Source: Desulfosporosinus fructosivorans (GTDB taxonomy: Bacteria; Bacillota; Desulfitobacteriia; Desulfitobacteriales; Desulfitobacteriaceae). Taken from it: 64,000 bases of DNA. The position numbers and the translations under genes are program-made. The notes beneath the pieces are model-generated. The model saw only the letters and a program-made list of their open reading frames with translations. It did no database searches and had not been told where the DNA came from. This document shows, piece after piece, positions 24,273 to 32,150 of this stretch. The stretch covers positions 310,001 to 374,000 of the forward strand of contig NZ_SPQQ01000003.1 of assembly GCF_004766045.1 (NCBI RefSeq), written 5' to 3'. Each line of letters opens with the position of its first letter. Position 1 is the stretch's first letter.

Positions 24273-25706
24273 GTGGACTTTAGAATTGAAAAGGATTCGA
24301 TCGGCGAAAGAAGAATTCCGGACACTTCCTATTATGGTATTAATACAAAAAGAGCTGAAGAAAACTTTGATTTAGGATCAAAAAGCGTCAATTTGAAGCT
24401 GATCTATGAAATTGCCTTGATTAAAAAAGCGGCAGCTCTGGTGAATAAAGACTTAAAGCAACTCTCAGAGGATAAAGCAAGGGCAATTATTCAAGCAAGT
24501 GAGGAAGTTATTGAAGGAAAATTTAATCAAGAGTTTGTCGTAAGCGCTTTTCAAGGGGGAGCAGGTACCTCAACAAATATGAACGTCAATGAAGTCATAG
24601 CTAACAGGGCTATAGAGATATTGGGAGGAACCAAAGGCGACTATGACATTGTACATCCTCTAAATGATGTCAACATGTCGCAATCGACCAATGATGTTTA
24701 TCCGACAGCGCTGAGAATTGCCGCGATTCATATGCTCAGAAAGTTAAGCCTTTCCCTGGCGCAACTTCAGGAGGCGCTGCAGGGAAAGGAAAATGACTTT
24801 AGTGATGTGATTAAACTTGGCAGGACAGAGCTTATGGATGCCTTGCCGATGATGCTCGGACAGGAATTTGGTGCTTATGCCAAGGCCATAGAAAGAGATC
24901 GATGGAGAGTTTACAAAGTAGAAGAGCGCTTGAGGCAAATTAATTTGGGAGGGACTGCCATCGGCACGGGAATCAATGCCTCTCAAAAATATATCTTTAT
25001 GATCACAGATACTATTCAGGAATTGACCGGATTAGGGTTAGCCAGGTCCGACTATCCCATGGATATAACCCAAAACAATGACGTATTTGTCGAAGTTTCA
25101 GGACTCTTAAAAGCTTGCAGCACGAACCTTTTGAAAATATCTAATGATTTAAGATTGCTATCTTCTGGACCTAAGGGAGGGTTCGGTGAAATAGAACTTC
25201 CTCAGATGCAGGCAGGTTCAACAATTATGCCGGCAAAGGTTAACCCCGTCATTCCTGAAATGATTGGCCAAGTTGCCATGAGAGTTATGGCTAATGACTA
25301 TGCTATTACGATGGCGGCCTCTTCAGGTCAGCTTGAACTCAATGCCTTTATACCCCTCATTGCAGAAAGCTTGCTAGAATCTCTAGAGCTTCTGAATAAT
25401 GGAGTTATAATATTTAGGGAGAAGTGCATTGAAGGAATTATCCCCAATAGAGATAAATGCCAAGAGAATCTTGAAAAGTCGGCGGTACTGGCTGCAGCTT
25501 TAGTTCATCATATTGGGTATGATAAAGCAGCTCTTATAGCAACGAAAGCGTTAAGAGAGGATAAGACAATAAGAGAAGTACTAATGGAAGAAAATATTTT
25601 TGAAGATTCTAGGATTGACGAGATTCTGAATCCGTTCGGAGTCACAAAACCAGGAATACCAGGAATTTCTGGAGGTCCAAGTATCCCTGGAGTGCTAGGA
25701 AATTGA
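24273..25706 (+). CDS. aspA: aspartate ammonia-lyase within hydrogenase maturation genes
   Basis: A 477-residue member of the aspartase/fumarase superfamily. Visible are GTSTNMNVNEVIANRA, HPLNDVNMSQSTND and the mobile signature loop GSTIMPAKVNPVIPE, which keeps the first (catalytic) Ser. The GTG start at 24273 follows GGGGGG. The enzyme converts aspartate to fumarate and ammonia. It is placed between hydG and hydF, an arrangement I recall from other Firmicutes; ammonium has been proposed as the source of the bridgehead nitrogen of the H-cluster dithiolate, which would explain the linkage. A plain catabolic role is the alternative. Confidence 0.92.
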   Translation: MDFRIEKDSIGERRIPDTSYYGINTKRAEENFDLGSKSVNLKLIYEIALIKKAAALVNKDLKQLSEDKARAIIQASEEVIEGKFNQEFVVSAFQGGAGTSTNMNVNEVIANRAIEILGGTKGDYDIVHPLNDVNMSQSTNDVYPTALRIAAIHMLRKLSLSLAQLQEALQGKENDFSDVIKLGRTELMDALPMMLGQEFGAYAKAIERDRWRVYKVEERLRQINLGGTAIGTGINASQKYIFMITDTIQELTGLGLARSDYPMDITQNNDVFVEVSGLLKACSTNLLKISNDLRLLSSGPKGGFGEIELPQMQAGSTIMPAKVNPVIPEMIGQVAMRVMANDYAITMAASSGQLELNAFIPLIAESLLESLELLNNGVIIFREKCIEGIIPNRDKCQENLEKSAVLAAALVHHIGYDKAALIATKALREDKTIREVLMEENIFEDSRIDEILNPFGVTKPGIPGISGGPSIPGVLGN

Positions 25707-25724
25707 TTGTGTGGAGGAGTTTAC

Positions 25725-26993
25725 ATGAGCTTAAATGCAACGCCAAGAGGCGTGAGAATACATTTGGCGTTATTTGGCAAGAGAAATGCAGGCAAATCCA
25801 GCGTGATCAATGCCATCACAGGACAGGAAACAGCGATAGTTTCGGAAGTGAAAGGTACAACTACTGACCCGGTCTTTAAATCAATGGAGATATTGCCTAT
25901 AGGACCGTGCGTGATCATTGATACAGCTGGCCTAGACGATGTAGGAGAATTAGGAGAGCTCAGGATTAAGAAGACCTTGGAGGTTCTAGATATCGCAGAT
26001 GTGGCCTTGCTAATCGTCGATATCAAGGCTGGAATTAGTGACGATGATCAGGTTATTATTGATAAATTTAAGGAAAAGAAGAAACCACTTATCGTGGTTT
26101 TAAATAAGATGGATACTCTTGAAAACGAAAGTCAACTCGTTCAACAAAAGTTGAAGATCCAGACTTTGGTTCAAGCAGAATTAAACACTCCAGTGGTTGC
26201 GGTGTCAGCTCTGAAGATGCAGGGAATTAAAGAGTTAAAGAATGCCATCATCTCAGTAATTCCTGAGGATGAAGATAAGTTTAAAATTGTGGGAGATCTA
26301 ATTAACCCGGGTGATTTTGTGGTGCTTGTTACTCCGATTGATAAAGCAGCTCCTAAGGGGAGGCTTATCCTTCCTCAACAGCAGACCATAAGAGATATAC
26401 TAGAAAGTGATGCTATGGCGATCGTCACTAAGGAATATGAACTCAGAGAAACTTTAAGTAATTTGGCAAAAAAACCGAAGTTAGTCATAACCGATTCTCA
26501 AGTTTTTTTGAAGGTCGCTGCTGATACCCCTAAGGATATTTTAATGACGTCGTTTTCAATCTTGTTTGCCAGACAAAAGGGAGATTTAACAGAATTCATA
26601 AAAGGTGCTAAGGCGGTCGACAAGCTTAAGGACGGAGACAAGGTGTTGATAGCAGAAGGATGTACACATCACAAGCAATCGGATGATATAGGTAGTGTGA
26701 AGATACCCCGGTGGATACGTCAGAGAACTGGTAAGCAGCTAGAGTTTGAATTTTCTGCTGGAACTAGCTTTACGGAAGACGTTAAGAAATATGCCCTTAT
26801 AGTTCACTGCGGAGCCTGTATGATGAACAGGACAGGGATGCTCAGCAGAGTAGAAACTGCAAAATTTCATAGCGTTCCCATTGTAAACTACGGTATTCTC
26901 ATTGCCTATGTTCAGGGATTACTGCCGAGAGCACTGGAACCATTCCCCCTAGCTAAGATGATATTGGAAGAAGATGAGATGTTCATACTATGA
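25725..26993 (+). CDS. hydF: HydF, GTPase scaffold of [FeFe]-hydrogenase maturation
   Basis: A 422-residue protein. ATG 25725 is chosen because GGAGGAG lies just upstream. The N-terminal GTPase has G1 (GKRNAGKSSVINAI), G3 (DTAGLDDVG) and G4 (NKMD). After a dimerisation region the C-terminal cluster domain shows CTHHK and HCGACMMNR, the Cys-His pattern that binds the [4Fe-4S] cluster carrying the H-cluster precursor. Its stop overlaps the hydE start (ATGA), indicating coupled translation. Confidence 0.95.
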   Translation: MSLNATPRGVRIHLALFGKRNAGKSSVINAITGQETAIVSEVKGTTTDPVFKSMEILPIGPCVIIDTAGLDDVGELGELRIKKTLEVLDIADVALLIVDIKAGISDDDQVIIDKFKEKKKPLIVVLNKMDTLENESQLVQQKLKIQTLVQAELNTPVVAVSALKMQGIKELKNAIISVIPEDEDKFKIVGDLINPGDFVVLVTPIDKAAPKGRLILPQQQTIRDILESDAMAIVTKEYELRETLSNLAKKPKLVITDSQVFLKVAADTPKDILMTSFSILFARQKGDLTEFIKGAKAVDKLKDGDKVLIAEGCTHHKQSDDIGSVKIPRWIRQRTGKQLEFEFSAGTSFTEDVKKYALIVHCGACMMNRTGMLSRVETAKFHSVPIVNYGILIAYVQGLLPRALEPFPLAKMILEEDEMFIL

Positions 26994-28069
26994 TAACTCG
27001 AATGGGGAGTGGTTTTGTGAGTGACATGCATAATTTATTAGAGAAAGTCTATCAAACGAACAGTCTCACAAAAGTTGAAATAATTTATCTCTTGGAAAAT
27101 ATTACTCCTGAGGACAGAGAGATCTTATATAGCCATGCCCTAAAGACAAAGCAAAAGTATTATGGAAATAAAGTGTTTCTGAGAGGACTTATCGAGTTTT
27201 CAAATATTTGTCGGCAGGATTGCTTGTACTGTGGAATCCGTGCTTCCAATGCTAAAGTGGAACGTTATCGGTTAACTCCAGGAGAAATCTTAGGTTGCTG
27301 TGATATAGGTTATGATTTAGGCTATCGGACGTTTGTCTTACAAAGTGGTGAAGATCTATGGTATACGGCTGAGATTCTCGGTGCTCTGATTCAAGAGATC
27401 AAAAAACGTTATCCAGAGGTAGCCATCACGCTATCGATCGGCGAACGAAGAGTGGAAACCTATCAAAGTCTCTTTGCCTCCGGGGCAGATCGTTTTCTGA
27501 TGCGCCACGAAACGGCTTCGAAAGACCTGTATGAAAAGTTACACCCGACAATGCACTTTGAGGATCGTCAGGCCTGTTTGAGCACTTTAAAGGACATTGG
27601 CTACCAAGTGGGAGCGGGGTTTATGGTGGGGCTTCCTGGACAAACATTCGCTGATTTGGCAGAGGACTTAAGATATTTGAGTGAAATCAGTCCGGACATG
27701 ATAGGAATCGGACCGTTTATTCCTCACAGTGAGACCCCGTTAGGGACAGAAAAGGGAGGAACGCTCGAAGATACGTTAGTGATGGTGGCATTGGCGCGGC
27801 TACTTATTCCAGGGAGTCTTATTCCTGCCACGACAGCACTTGGTACTCTGAATCCTCAGGGCAGAGAGCTTGCCTTGAAAGCGGGTGCCAATGTTCTTAT
27901 GCCCATCATTACTCCAACTTCAGTAAGAAAACAATACGCACTTTACGAGAACAAGATTTGTGGGGATGATAAACCAGAAGATTGCCGATATTGCATAGAG
28001 CGAAGAATTCAGGCGGCGGGGTTTGAAATGGATCTGGGTAGAGGGGATAGTTGGCAGTTTAGCTCATGA
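26990..28069 (+). CDS. hydE: HydE, radical SAM enzyme of [FeFe]-hydrogenase maturation
   Basis: A 359-residue radical SAM protein with CRQDCLYCGIRASN as the CxxxCxxC motif and family features such as LQSGED, GERRVETYQSLFASGAD and GLPGQT. It overlaps hydF by four bases; a GTG at 27017 preceded by GGGAGTGG is an alternative start, giving 350 residues, also a normal length. HydE processes the HydG-derived iron synthon toward the diiron unit loaded on HydF. It ends the maturation genes. Confidence 0.95.
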   Translation: MITRMGSGFVSDMHNLLEKVYQTNSLTKVEIIYLLENITPEDREILYSHALKTKQKYYGNKVFLRGLIEFSNICRQDCLYCGIRASNAKVERYRLTPGEILGCCDIGYDLGYRTFVLQSGEDLWYTAEILGALIQEIKKRYPEVAITLSIGERRVETYQSLFASGADRFLMRHETASKDLYEKLHPTMHFEDRQACLSTLKDIGYQVGAGFMVGLPGQTFADLAEDLRYLSEISPDMIGIGPFIPHSETPLGTEKGGTLEDTLVMVALARLLIPGSLIPATTALGTLNPQGRELALKAGANVLMPIITPTSVRKQYALYENKICGDDKPEDCRYCIERRIQAAGFEMDLGRGDSWQFSS

Positions 28070-28104
28070 GGAATCGATGAAAGACATCGCCAAAACATTT
28101 TAGT

Positions 28105-28167
28105 ATGCTCTCCTAAGGTAGATAGATTTAATAATTACAATCTATTAACCTTAAAGGGGAGCATTTT
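28105..28167 (+). terminator. long imperfect hairpin after hydE
   Basis: ATGCTC, TCCT, AAGGT and ATAGATT in the left arm (from 28105) pair with AATCTAT, ACCTT, AGGGG and GAGCAT in the right arm (to 28164). TTTTC follows. It is likely the end of the hydrogenase maturation transcript, or alternatively the end of a decayed mobile element. Confidence 0.55.
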
Positions 28168-28168
28168 C

Positions 28169-28204
28169 ATGACTAAAAGAAGCAAATATACAGCAGAAGA
28201 ATAG
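28169..28204 (+). pseudogene. possible transposase orfA relic (11 codons)
   Basis: After GGGGAG a start codon leads to MTKRSKYTAEE and then a stop. This resembles the first residues of IS3-type OrfA proteins (KRxKYTAEEK). Nothing recognisable follows the stop. It is too short to be sure; chance similarity is the alternative. Confidence 0.22.
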
Positions 28205-28289
28205 TTAATATCTCAATTAGGGAGTGAACTCGTTCAACTAAGTTATACATCGAAAGAATACTCAAAGCTTAGAAGTGTCGAAATTTTCA

Positions 28290-28344
28290 TTGACCAAACT
28301 AATTATAAGTGCTAATATTACCATATAGATGATATCGATTATCA
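28290..28344 (+). promoter_or_regulatory. sigma-A promoter with Fur-like box before DUF3793 gene
   Basis: TTGACC (28290-28295), 17 bases, TAATAT (28313-28318). It is followed by TGATATCGATTATCA (28330-28344), a 12 of 14 match to TGATAATnATTATCA. The downstream tail ATTATCAATTGCAACT is identical to the one after the feoA Fur box at 37556, so the two promoters look like duplicates. Confidence 0.7.
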
Positions 28345-28520
28345 ATTGCAACTGTTCGAAGGTCGTTCTACTAAAAAAGGGCCTTGGTAAATGTGTGTTA
28401 TATTACTTCAGGGATAGACACAAATAAGTTTAATAAAAGAAGTAGAAGGGGTTAACATATGGTTGAGTAATTAATCAATCAAGATATATGACGTTTAAAA
28501 TGAAAGAGGGGGAAGGTGCA

Positions 28521-29141
28521 ATGGAAACTTCAATACTAGAGGACCAGATAGTTGAACAACTAAAAGGAATGTGTGATTGGCTTCAGAAAAAAACATGCTA
28601 TGATGATTATCTAATTCGTTTATTGGACCTTATTGGCGCTACCATGGTGGGAGTAAAACCAGCTGAATTACTAAACATTCCAGTTAATGAAGGCGGAACA
28701 AAAAACTTGGCTTTGGAAGAACTAAGAGTTTACTTTTTACGAGATAAAAACATCAAGTTAAGAGAAATAAAAACACAGAATGGAAGAGTACAAGTCTTGT
28801 TTTACCATTCCACTTCTCTAGATAATGCACTCTGCAACAAAGTGAATTTAAAATTTCTTCGAGGTTTGGGCTACCCACAACAATATTCTGTAGAAGGCTA
28901 TGTTAATTATTTGGTTACTAGGTTGAATAAAAAAGATTTCCCTCACGAAATAGGTCTATTTCTAGGCTATCCATTAAAAGACGTACTAGGATATATTGGC
29001 CATCCCTCCTTGAAGCTGGTTAAGATAAATGGGTGGAAAATATATGGTAATGACAAGTTGTCTAATAAGAGGTATGAGAGCTTTTTACAAGCCCGGATAA
29101 AAGTGAGAGAATTTATTTACCCGGTTGCTAACTACCATTAA
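28521..29141 (+). CDS. DUF3793-family protein, Fur-controlled candidate
   Basis: A 206-residue soluble protein. The ATG at 28521 follows a purine-rich ribosome site (GAGGGGGAAGG); earlier ATGs at 28488 and 28500 are less well placed. The segment FPHEIGLFLGYPLKDVLGYI is the hallmark of DUF3793, a clostridial family of unknown function often found near flavodoxins and iron genes. The Fur-like box upstream and a terminator plus second Fur box downstream suggest expression under iron limitation. No catalytic motif is apparent. Confidence 0.8.
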   Translation: METSILEDQIVEQLKGMCDWLQKKTCYDDYLIRLLDLIGATMVGVKPAELLNIPVNEGGTKNLALEELRVYFLRDKNIKLREIKTQNGRVQVLFYHSTSLDNALCNKVNLKFLRGLGYPQQYSVEGYVNYLVTRLNKKDFPHEIGLFLGYPLKDVLGYIGHPSLKLVKINGWKIYGNDKLSNKRYESFLQARIKVREFIYPVANYH

Positions 29142-29154
29142 GTATCGAATGGAA

Positions 29155-29181
29155 TGCTCCTGAATAAATGGAGCAATTTTT
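29155..29181 (+). terminator. terminator after DUF3793 gene
   Basis: TGCTCC, TGAATAAAT, GGAGCA, then TTTTTT with a short AA between. The same loop sequence (TGAATAA) occurs in the hairpin between feoA2 and feoB. Confidence 0.75.
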
Positions 29182-29193
29182 TAGATAATTAGA

Positions 29194-29208
29194 TGAGAAT
29201 GGTTATCA
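29194..29208 (+). promoter_or_regulatory. Fur box before nitroreductase-like gene
   Basis: TGAGAAT-G-GTTATCA matches 12 of 14 positions of the 7-1-7 Fur operator. The same 18-base core (ATGAGAATGGTTATCATT) recurs before feoB at 38114. A weak promoter, TTAGAT-N17-TATCAT, overlaps it. Confidence 0.75.
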
Positions 29209-29240
29209 TTGATACTTGAATTCAGAAAAGAGAGGATATT

Positions 29241-29855
29241 ATGAAGACTTCAGATTGTGATAATAGTGGTGGAAATATAAGTGCCTTTACAGATCAAGTA
29301 ATAAAATCGGATGTAATTAGTCAGTTAATTACGCTTGGGACAAAAGCTGTTACCAATTCAGGAAATGAAGCATGGAGTTTTGCCGTTATTACCGATAAAA
29401 GTGAAATAAAGAGATTATCAGATGAGTCGAGGGAATATCTGCTGAATAATCTTGAAAAGTATCCATATTTTCAGCACAATGAGAACAGGCTTTATAGTGA
29501 AAAATATAATATTTTCTTTAATGCACCATGTTTACTATTAATATATGGTGATACTAATTCTCGCTGGAATGTTTACAACTGTATTTTGGCAGCGGGTAAT
29601 ATCATGGAGGATGCCACTGAACATGATTTGCGTACCTGCTGGATTGGATTTGCAGAACATGTCTGTGATACAGCAGAATTTAAATCGAAATACAAGATAC
29701 TTGACCACTATAAACTGATGTGTGCATTGAGTGTTGGCTATCCAACGGTACAACTGCCTCCGCCATGTTGTAACTCTGGCAAGATTCTCCTTAAGGATAG
29801 CAATTTAGGCATAAACTCTGGACTTAGCACCTACAGTAAGTGTGATTGCCTTTAA
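29241..29855 (+). CDS. nitroreductase-family flavoprotein, Fur-controlled candidate
   Basis: A 204-residue protein resembling FMN-dependent nitroreductases: NSGNEAWSFAVITDK corresponds to the usual NAQNxQPWxFxVV FMN-binding region, and later parts (APCLLLIYGD, AAGNIMEDATEHDLRTCWIG) fit the family core. The C-terminus is unusually Cys-rich (PPPCCNSG, then KCDCL), possibly binding metal. The Fur box just upstream suggests an iron-related reductase, for example reducing ferric chelates; this is inference. Confidence 0.7.
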   Translation: MKTSDCDNSGGNISAFTDQVIKSDVISQLITLGTKAVTNSGNEAWSFAVITDKSEIKRLSDESREYLLNNLEKYPYFQHNENRLYSEKYNIFFNAPCLLLIYGDTNSRWNVYNCILAAGNIMEDATEHDLRTCWIGFAEHVCDTAEFKSKYKILDHYKLMCALSVGYPTVQLPPPCCNSGKILLKDSNLGINSGLSTYSKCDCL

Positions 29856-29937
29856 TAACATTTAAGATGCGTGTCGTATCTATGCCATTATTTAAAGATC
29901 AAGGGTGCGAAAATGCGAAGGAAGGGAGTTATGATAC

Positions 29938-30138
29938 ATGTCAATTTACAAAATTGGTGAGGTCGTGAAAATCAACGATCAGGGGAACGAGGGTTTTTAT
30001 GGACTTTCTGGAGTTGTTAAAAAAATAGAATTAGGCAGTGATGATATATCTATACTTTATTTCGTTGAATTTCAGACCAATGATAGCCCCCCTCGATCAA
30101 TGCTTGTCTTTCTCGAAAATGAATTAGTGGCTGCATAA
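29938..30138 (+). CDS. small basic/KOW-like hypothetical protein
   Basis: A 66-residue protein preceded by AAGGAAGGGAG. Its start (KIGEVVKINDQGNEGFYGL followed by SGVVKKIEL) looks like an SH3/KOW-type beta-barrel that often binds nucleic acid or another protein. No firm family is recognised. It follows the nitroreductase-like gene by 80 bases and could share its transcript. Confidence 0.5.
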   Translation: MSIYKIGEVVKINDQGNEGFYGLSGVVKKIELGSDDISILYFVEFQTNDSPPRSMLVFLENELVAA

Positions 30139-30285
30139 AATTCGTTAGAAAGGCTATATTACTATTGCTCAAACAAGAATGGAGGGGCACGGGATACGAA
30201 TATCGTACGAACCTAGTACTTAAGCATGAAAACACTATAAAGTTGTTAAAATAGCCATATCGTTAAGATTACAAAAAGGAAATAG

Positions 30286-30362
30286 CTAATGAACTCGTTC
30301 AACTACTAAGGTGAACATCGAGACTCGGTGAGGGACTCTACCTCCACCGAAGCAGATTACGA
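30286..30362 (+). repeat. dispersed extragenic repeat, copy C
   Basis: Contains TGAACTCGTTCAACTA and CTACCTCCACCGAAGCAGA. The first part recurs at 28226 and the second, inverted, at 16217. It lies just before the sulfite-oxidase-family gene. Confidence 0.45.
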
Positions 30363-30376
30363 GAAAGGGGTTACCA

Positions 30377-31468
30377 ATGACAAATCAGGATTTACCGAGA
30401 ACTATTAATGACAAACCTGGCCTAATACCTCTCCAAGTGATGCCGGAAAACATGGAATCACCTATTAGTGATGTTCTAACCTGGATTACTCCGAATGAAC
30501 AATTTTATGCTCGCAACCATTTGCCCTATCCCACGATACAGCTTGAATCTTGGGCTTTGTTTCTAGGCGGAGAAGTAGAAAGGCCACTAAATTTTTCTTA
30601 TGAACAAATAAAAAAAATGCCTCAAGTAGATAAATTTGTAACGATGGAATGCTCAGGAAATAAACGAGCTTTGATGGAACCACCTACCCCTGGGGAACAA
30701 TGGCAGACGGGTGCTGTTGGTAATGCGAAATGGACAGGAGTTCCTTTAGCTTATATCCTTGACCAGGCTAAAGTTAAGGAAACGGCTGTGGAACTGGTGT
30801 TTACCGGAGCTGATTCTGGGATTCGACCGGATATGGACAATGCGGTGAACTATGAGCGCAGTTTACTTCTGGACAAAGCCTTAATGTCAGAGTGTCTGTT
30901 AGCTCTGAAAATGAATGACGAACCGATTCCCCATAAACATGGGTTCCCACTGCGCTTAATTGTCCCAGGGTGGTATGGAATGGCCCATGTCAAATGGATC
31001 TCCCGCATCACGGCAATCCCCATACCTTTTAAAGGTCCATTCCAGGCAATTGACTATGTCTATATAACCAACGAAGGGAATTATAATAACGCAGTTCCAG
31101 TTACGGAAATGAAAGTGAACTCTATTATTACCTGGCCCTCCAAGGGAGAAAAGGTTCATCTGGGGTCACATACAGTTCGTGGCCTTGCTTGGGCTGGAAA
31201 AACAACAATAAGTAAAGTGGAAATAAGTATAGACAATGGTATGACCTGGAATACAGCCCGGTTGACTAGTCCCGAACATAAACCTTATACCTGGACGTTC
31301 TGGGAATATCAATGGGATAACCCAGTACCGGGCCAATATTTCTTACAGGCGCGGGCTCATGATAATAACGGTAATGTCCAACCGAAAGCCGCCACCTGGA
31401 ATGCAAAAGGATACGGGAACAATTCAATTCATCAAATTACAATTACTGTACCTCAAATTCTTCATTAA
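30377..31468 (+). CDS. sulfite-oxidase-family molybdenum enzyme
   Basis: A 363-residue protein with an N-terminal molybdopterin-binding domain of the SuoX/YedY superfamily (MECSGNKRALMEPP gives the Mo-ligand Cys92; also GAVGNAKWTGVPLAYIL and HGFPLRLIVPGWYG). The C-terminal Mo-cofactor oxidoreductase dimerisation domain spans ~225-355 (HTVRGLAWAGKTTISKVEIS). No signal peptide or twin-Arg motif is seen, so it should be cytoplasmic. Sulfite oxidation is the classic reaction, but relatives reduce other substrates. It stands alone between a repeat and a terminator. Confidence 0.87.
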   Translation: MTNQDLPRTINDKPGLIPLQVMPENMESPISDVLTWITPNEQFYARNHLPYPTIQLESWALFLGGEVERPLNFSYEQIKKMPQVDKFVTMECSGNKRALMEPPTPGEQWQTGAVGNAKWTGVPLAYILDQAKVKETAVELVFTGADSGIRPDMDNAVNYERSLLLDKALMSECLLALKMNDEPIPHKHGFPLRLIVPGWYGMAHVKWISRITAIPIPFKGPFQAIDYVYITNEGNYNNAVPVTEMKVNSIITWPSKGEKVHLGSHTVRGLAWAGKTTISKVEISIDNGMTWNTARLTSPEHKPYTWTFWEYQWDNPVPGQYFLQARAHDNNGNVQPKAATWNAKGYGNNSIHQITITVPQILH

Positions 31469-31485
31469 CAATCGATTGAAGCGTT

Positions 31486-31523
31486 ACTCTTCGCTCCCCC
31501 CTTGTCAGCGGAGAGTATTTTTG
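31486..31523 (+). terminator. terminator after molybdenum enzyme gene
   Basis: ACTCTTCGCT pairs with AGCGGAGAGT (10 bp, one G-T) and is followed by ATTTTTG. Confidence 0.8.
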
Positions 31524-31544
31524 TTATCATATATCTTGAATATC

Positions 31545-31573
31545 AAACATTATCATAGTAAAACATTATCATA
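31545..31573 (+). promoter_or_regulatory. 13-bp direct repeat upstream of marR
   Basis: AAACATTATCATA at 31545-31557 is repeated exactly at 31561-31573, 16 bases apart start to start. It is a candidate operator for the MarR protein encoded 30 bases downstream, or for a metal regulator. Confidence 0.5.
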
Positions 31574-31602
31574 TACTAACAATAGTTGAAGGAGGAATTT
31601 TA

Positions 31603-32022
31603 GTGACTATCAATGAAGAGTTGACCCATGAACTTTTAGCTTTTTTCAATGGATTTTCTTCCTGGGAAAATTCAATCGTGCGATCCAGTGAGCTCACGGT
31701 GTCTGAGGCGCATGCCTTAGAAGTCCTCGGTGAACATGAAAAAATGAATATGAAGGGTTTAGCCCAGAAACTCGGGGTTACGACCGGAACAACAACAGTC
31801 ACGGTGGATCGATTAGAAAAGAAGAATCTCGCTTACCGCCAATCTACGAAAGAAGATAGGCGCGTGAATTTTATTGTTTTGACGGATATCGGAAAGAACG
31901 TCTTTGAGGAGCATCATGACTTCCATCTACGTCTGACAGAGCAAATGACGTCCATCCTAGACGACGAAGAGATCAGCCAGTTTTTGCACACTTTGAAAAA
32001 GATTAATGCGGAAACTTTCTAA
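31603..32022 (+). CDS. MarR-family transcriptional regulator
   Basis: A 139-residue regulator starting at GTG 31603 after AAGGAGGAA. The winged helix-turn-helix is plain (LTVSEAHALEVLGEHEKMN, LAQKLGVTTGTTTVTVDRL, then the wing with KEDRRVNFIVLT). It lies 128 bases upstream of the P1B-4 ATPase gene and probably controls it and itself; direct repeats lie before both genes. The inducer is unknown and could be a metal. Confidence 0.9.
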   Translation: MTINEELTHELLAFFNGFSSWENSIVRSSELTVSEAHALEVLGEHEKMNMKGLAQKLGVTTGTTTVTVDRLEKKNLAYRQSTKEDRRVNFIVLTDIGKNVFEEHHDFHLRLTEQMTSILDDEEISQFLHTLKKINAETF

Positions 32023-32084
32023 CCAGGTGCGATCGTTCTGACACCGAGAGATCAAGTATGGATAGATACAGAGATGAGAGTATG

Positions 32085-32114
32085 TGTACGTGGTACGTAC
32101 ATAAATACGTACAT
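32085..32114 (+). promoter_or_regulatory. TACGT-repeat operator before metal ATPase gene
   Basis: TACGTACAT at 32094-32102 repeats at 32106-32114 (12-base period), with a further TGTACGTGG just upstream. The dense TACGT repeats directly before the ATPase gene suggest regulator binding. Confidence 0.45.
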
Positions 32115-32150
32115 TTCAAGTAAAAAGAGTTAGTAAGGAGGGAAGTTGAA

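Noticed and set aside
28201..28320. Continuation of a transposase gene after the 11-codon relic
   Set aside because: Reading on past the stop gives no recognisable transposase sequence, and the interval soon becomes the DUF3793 promoter.
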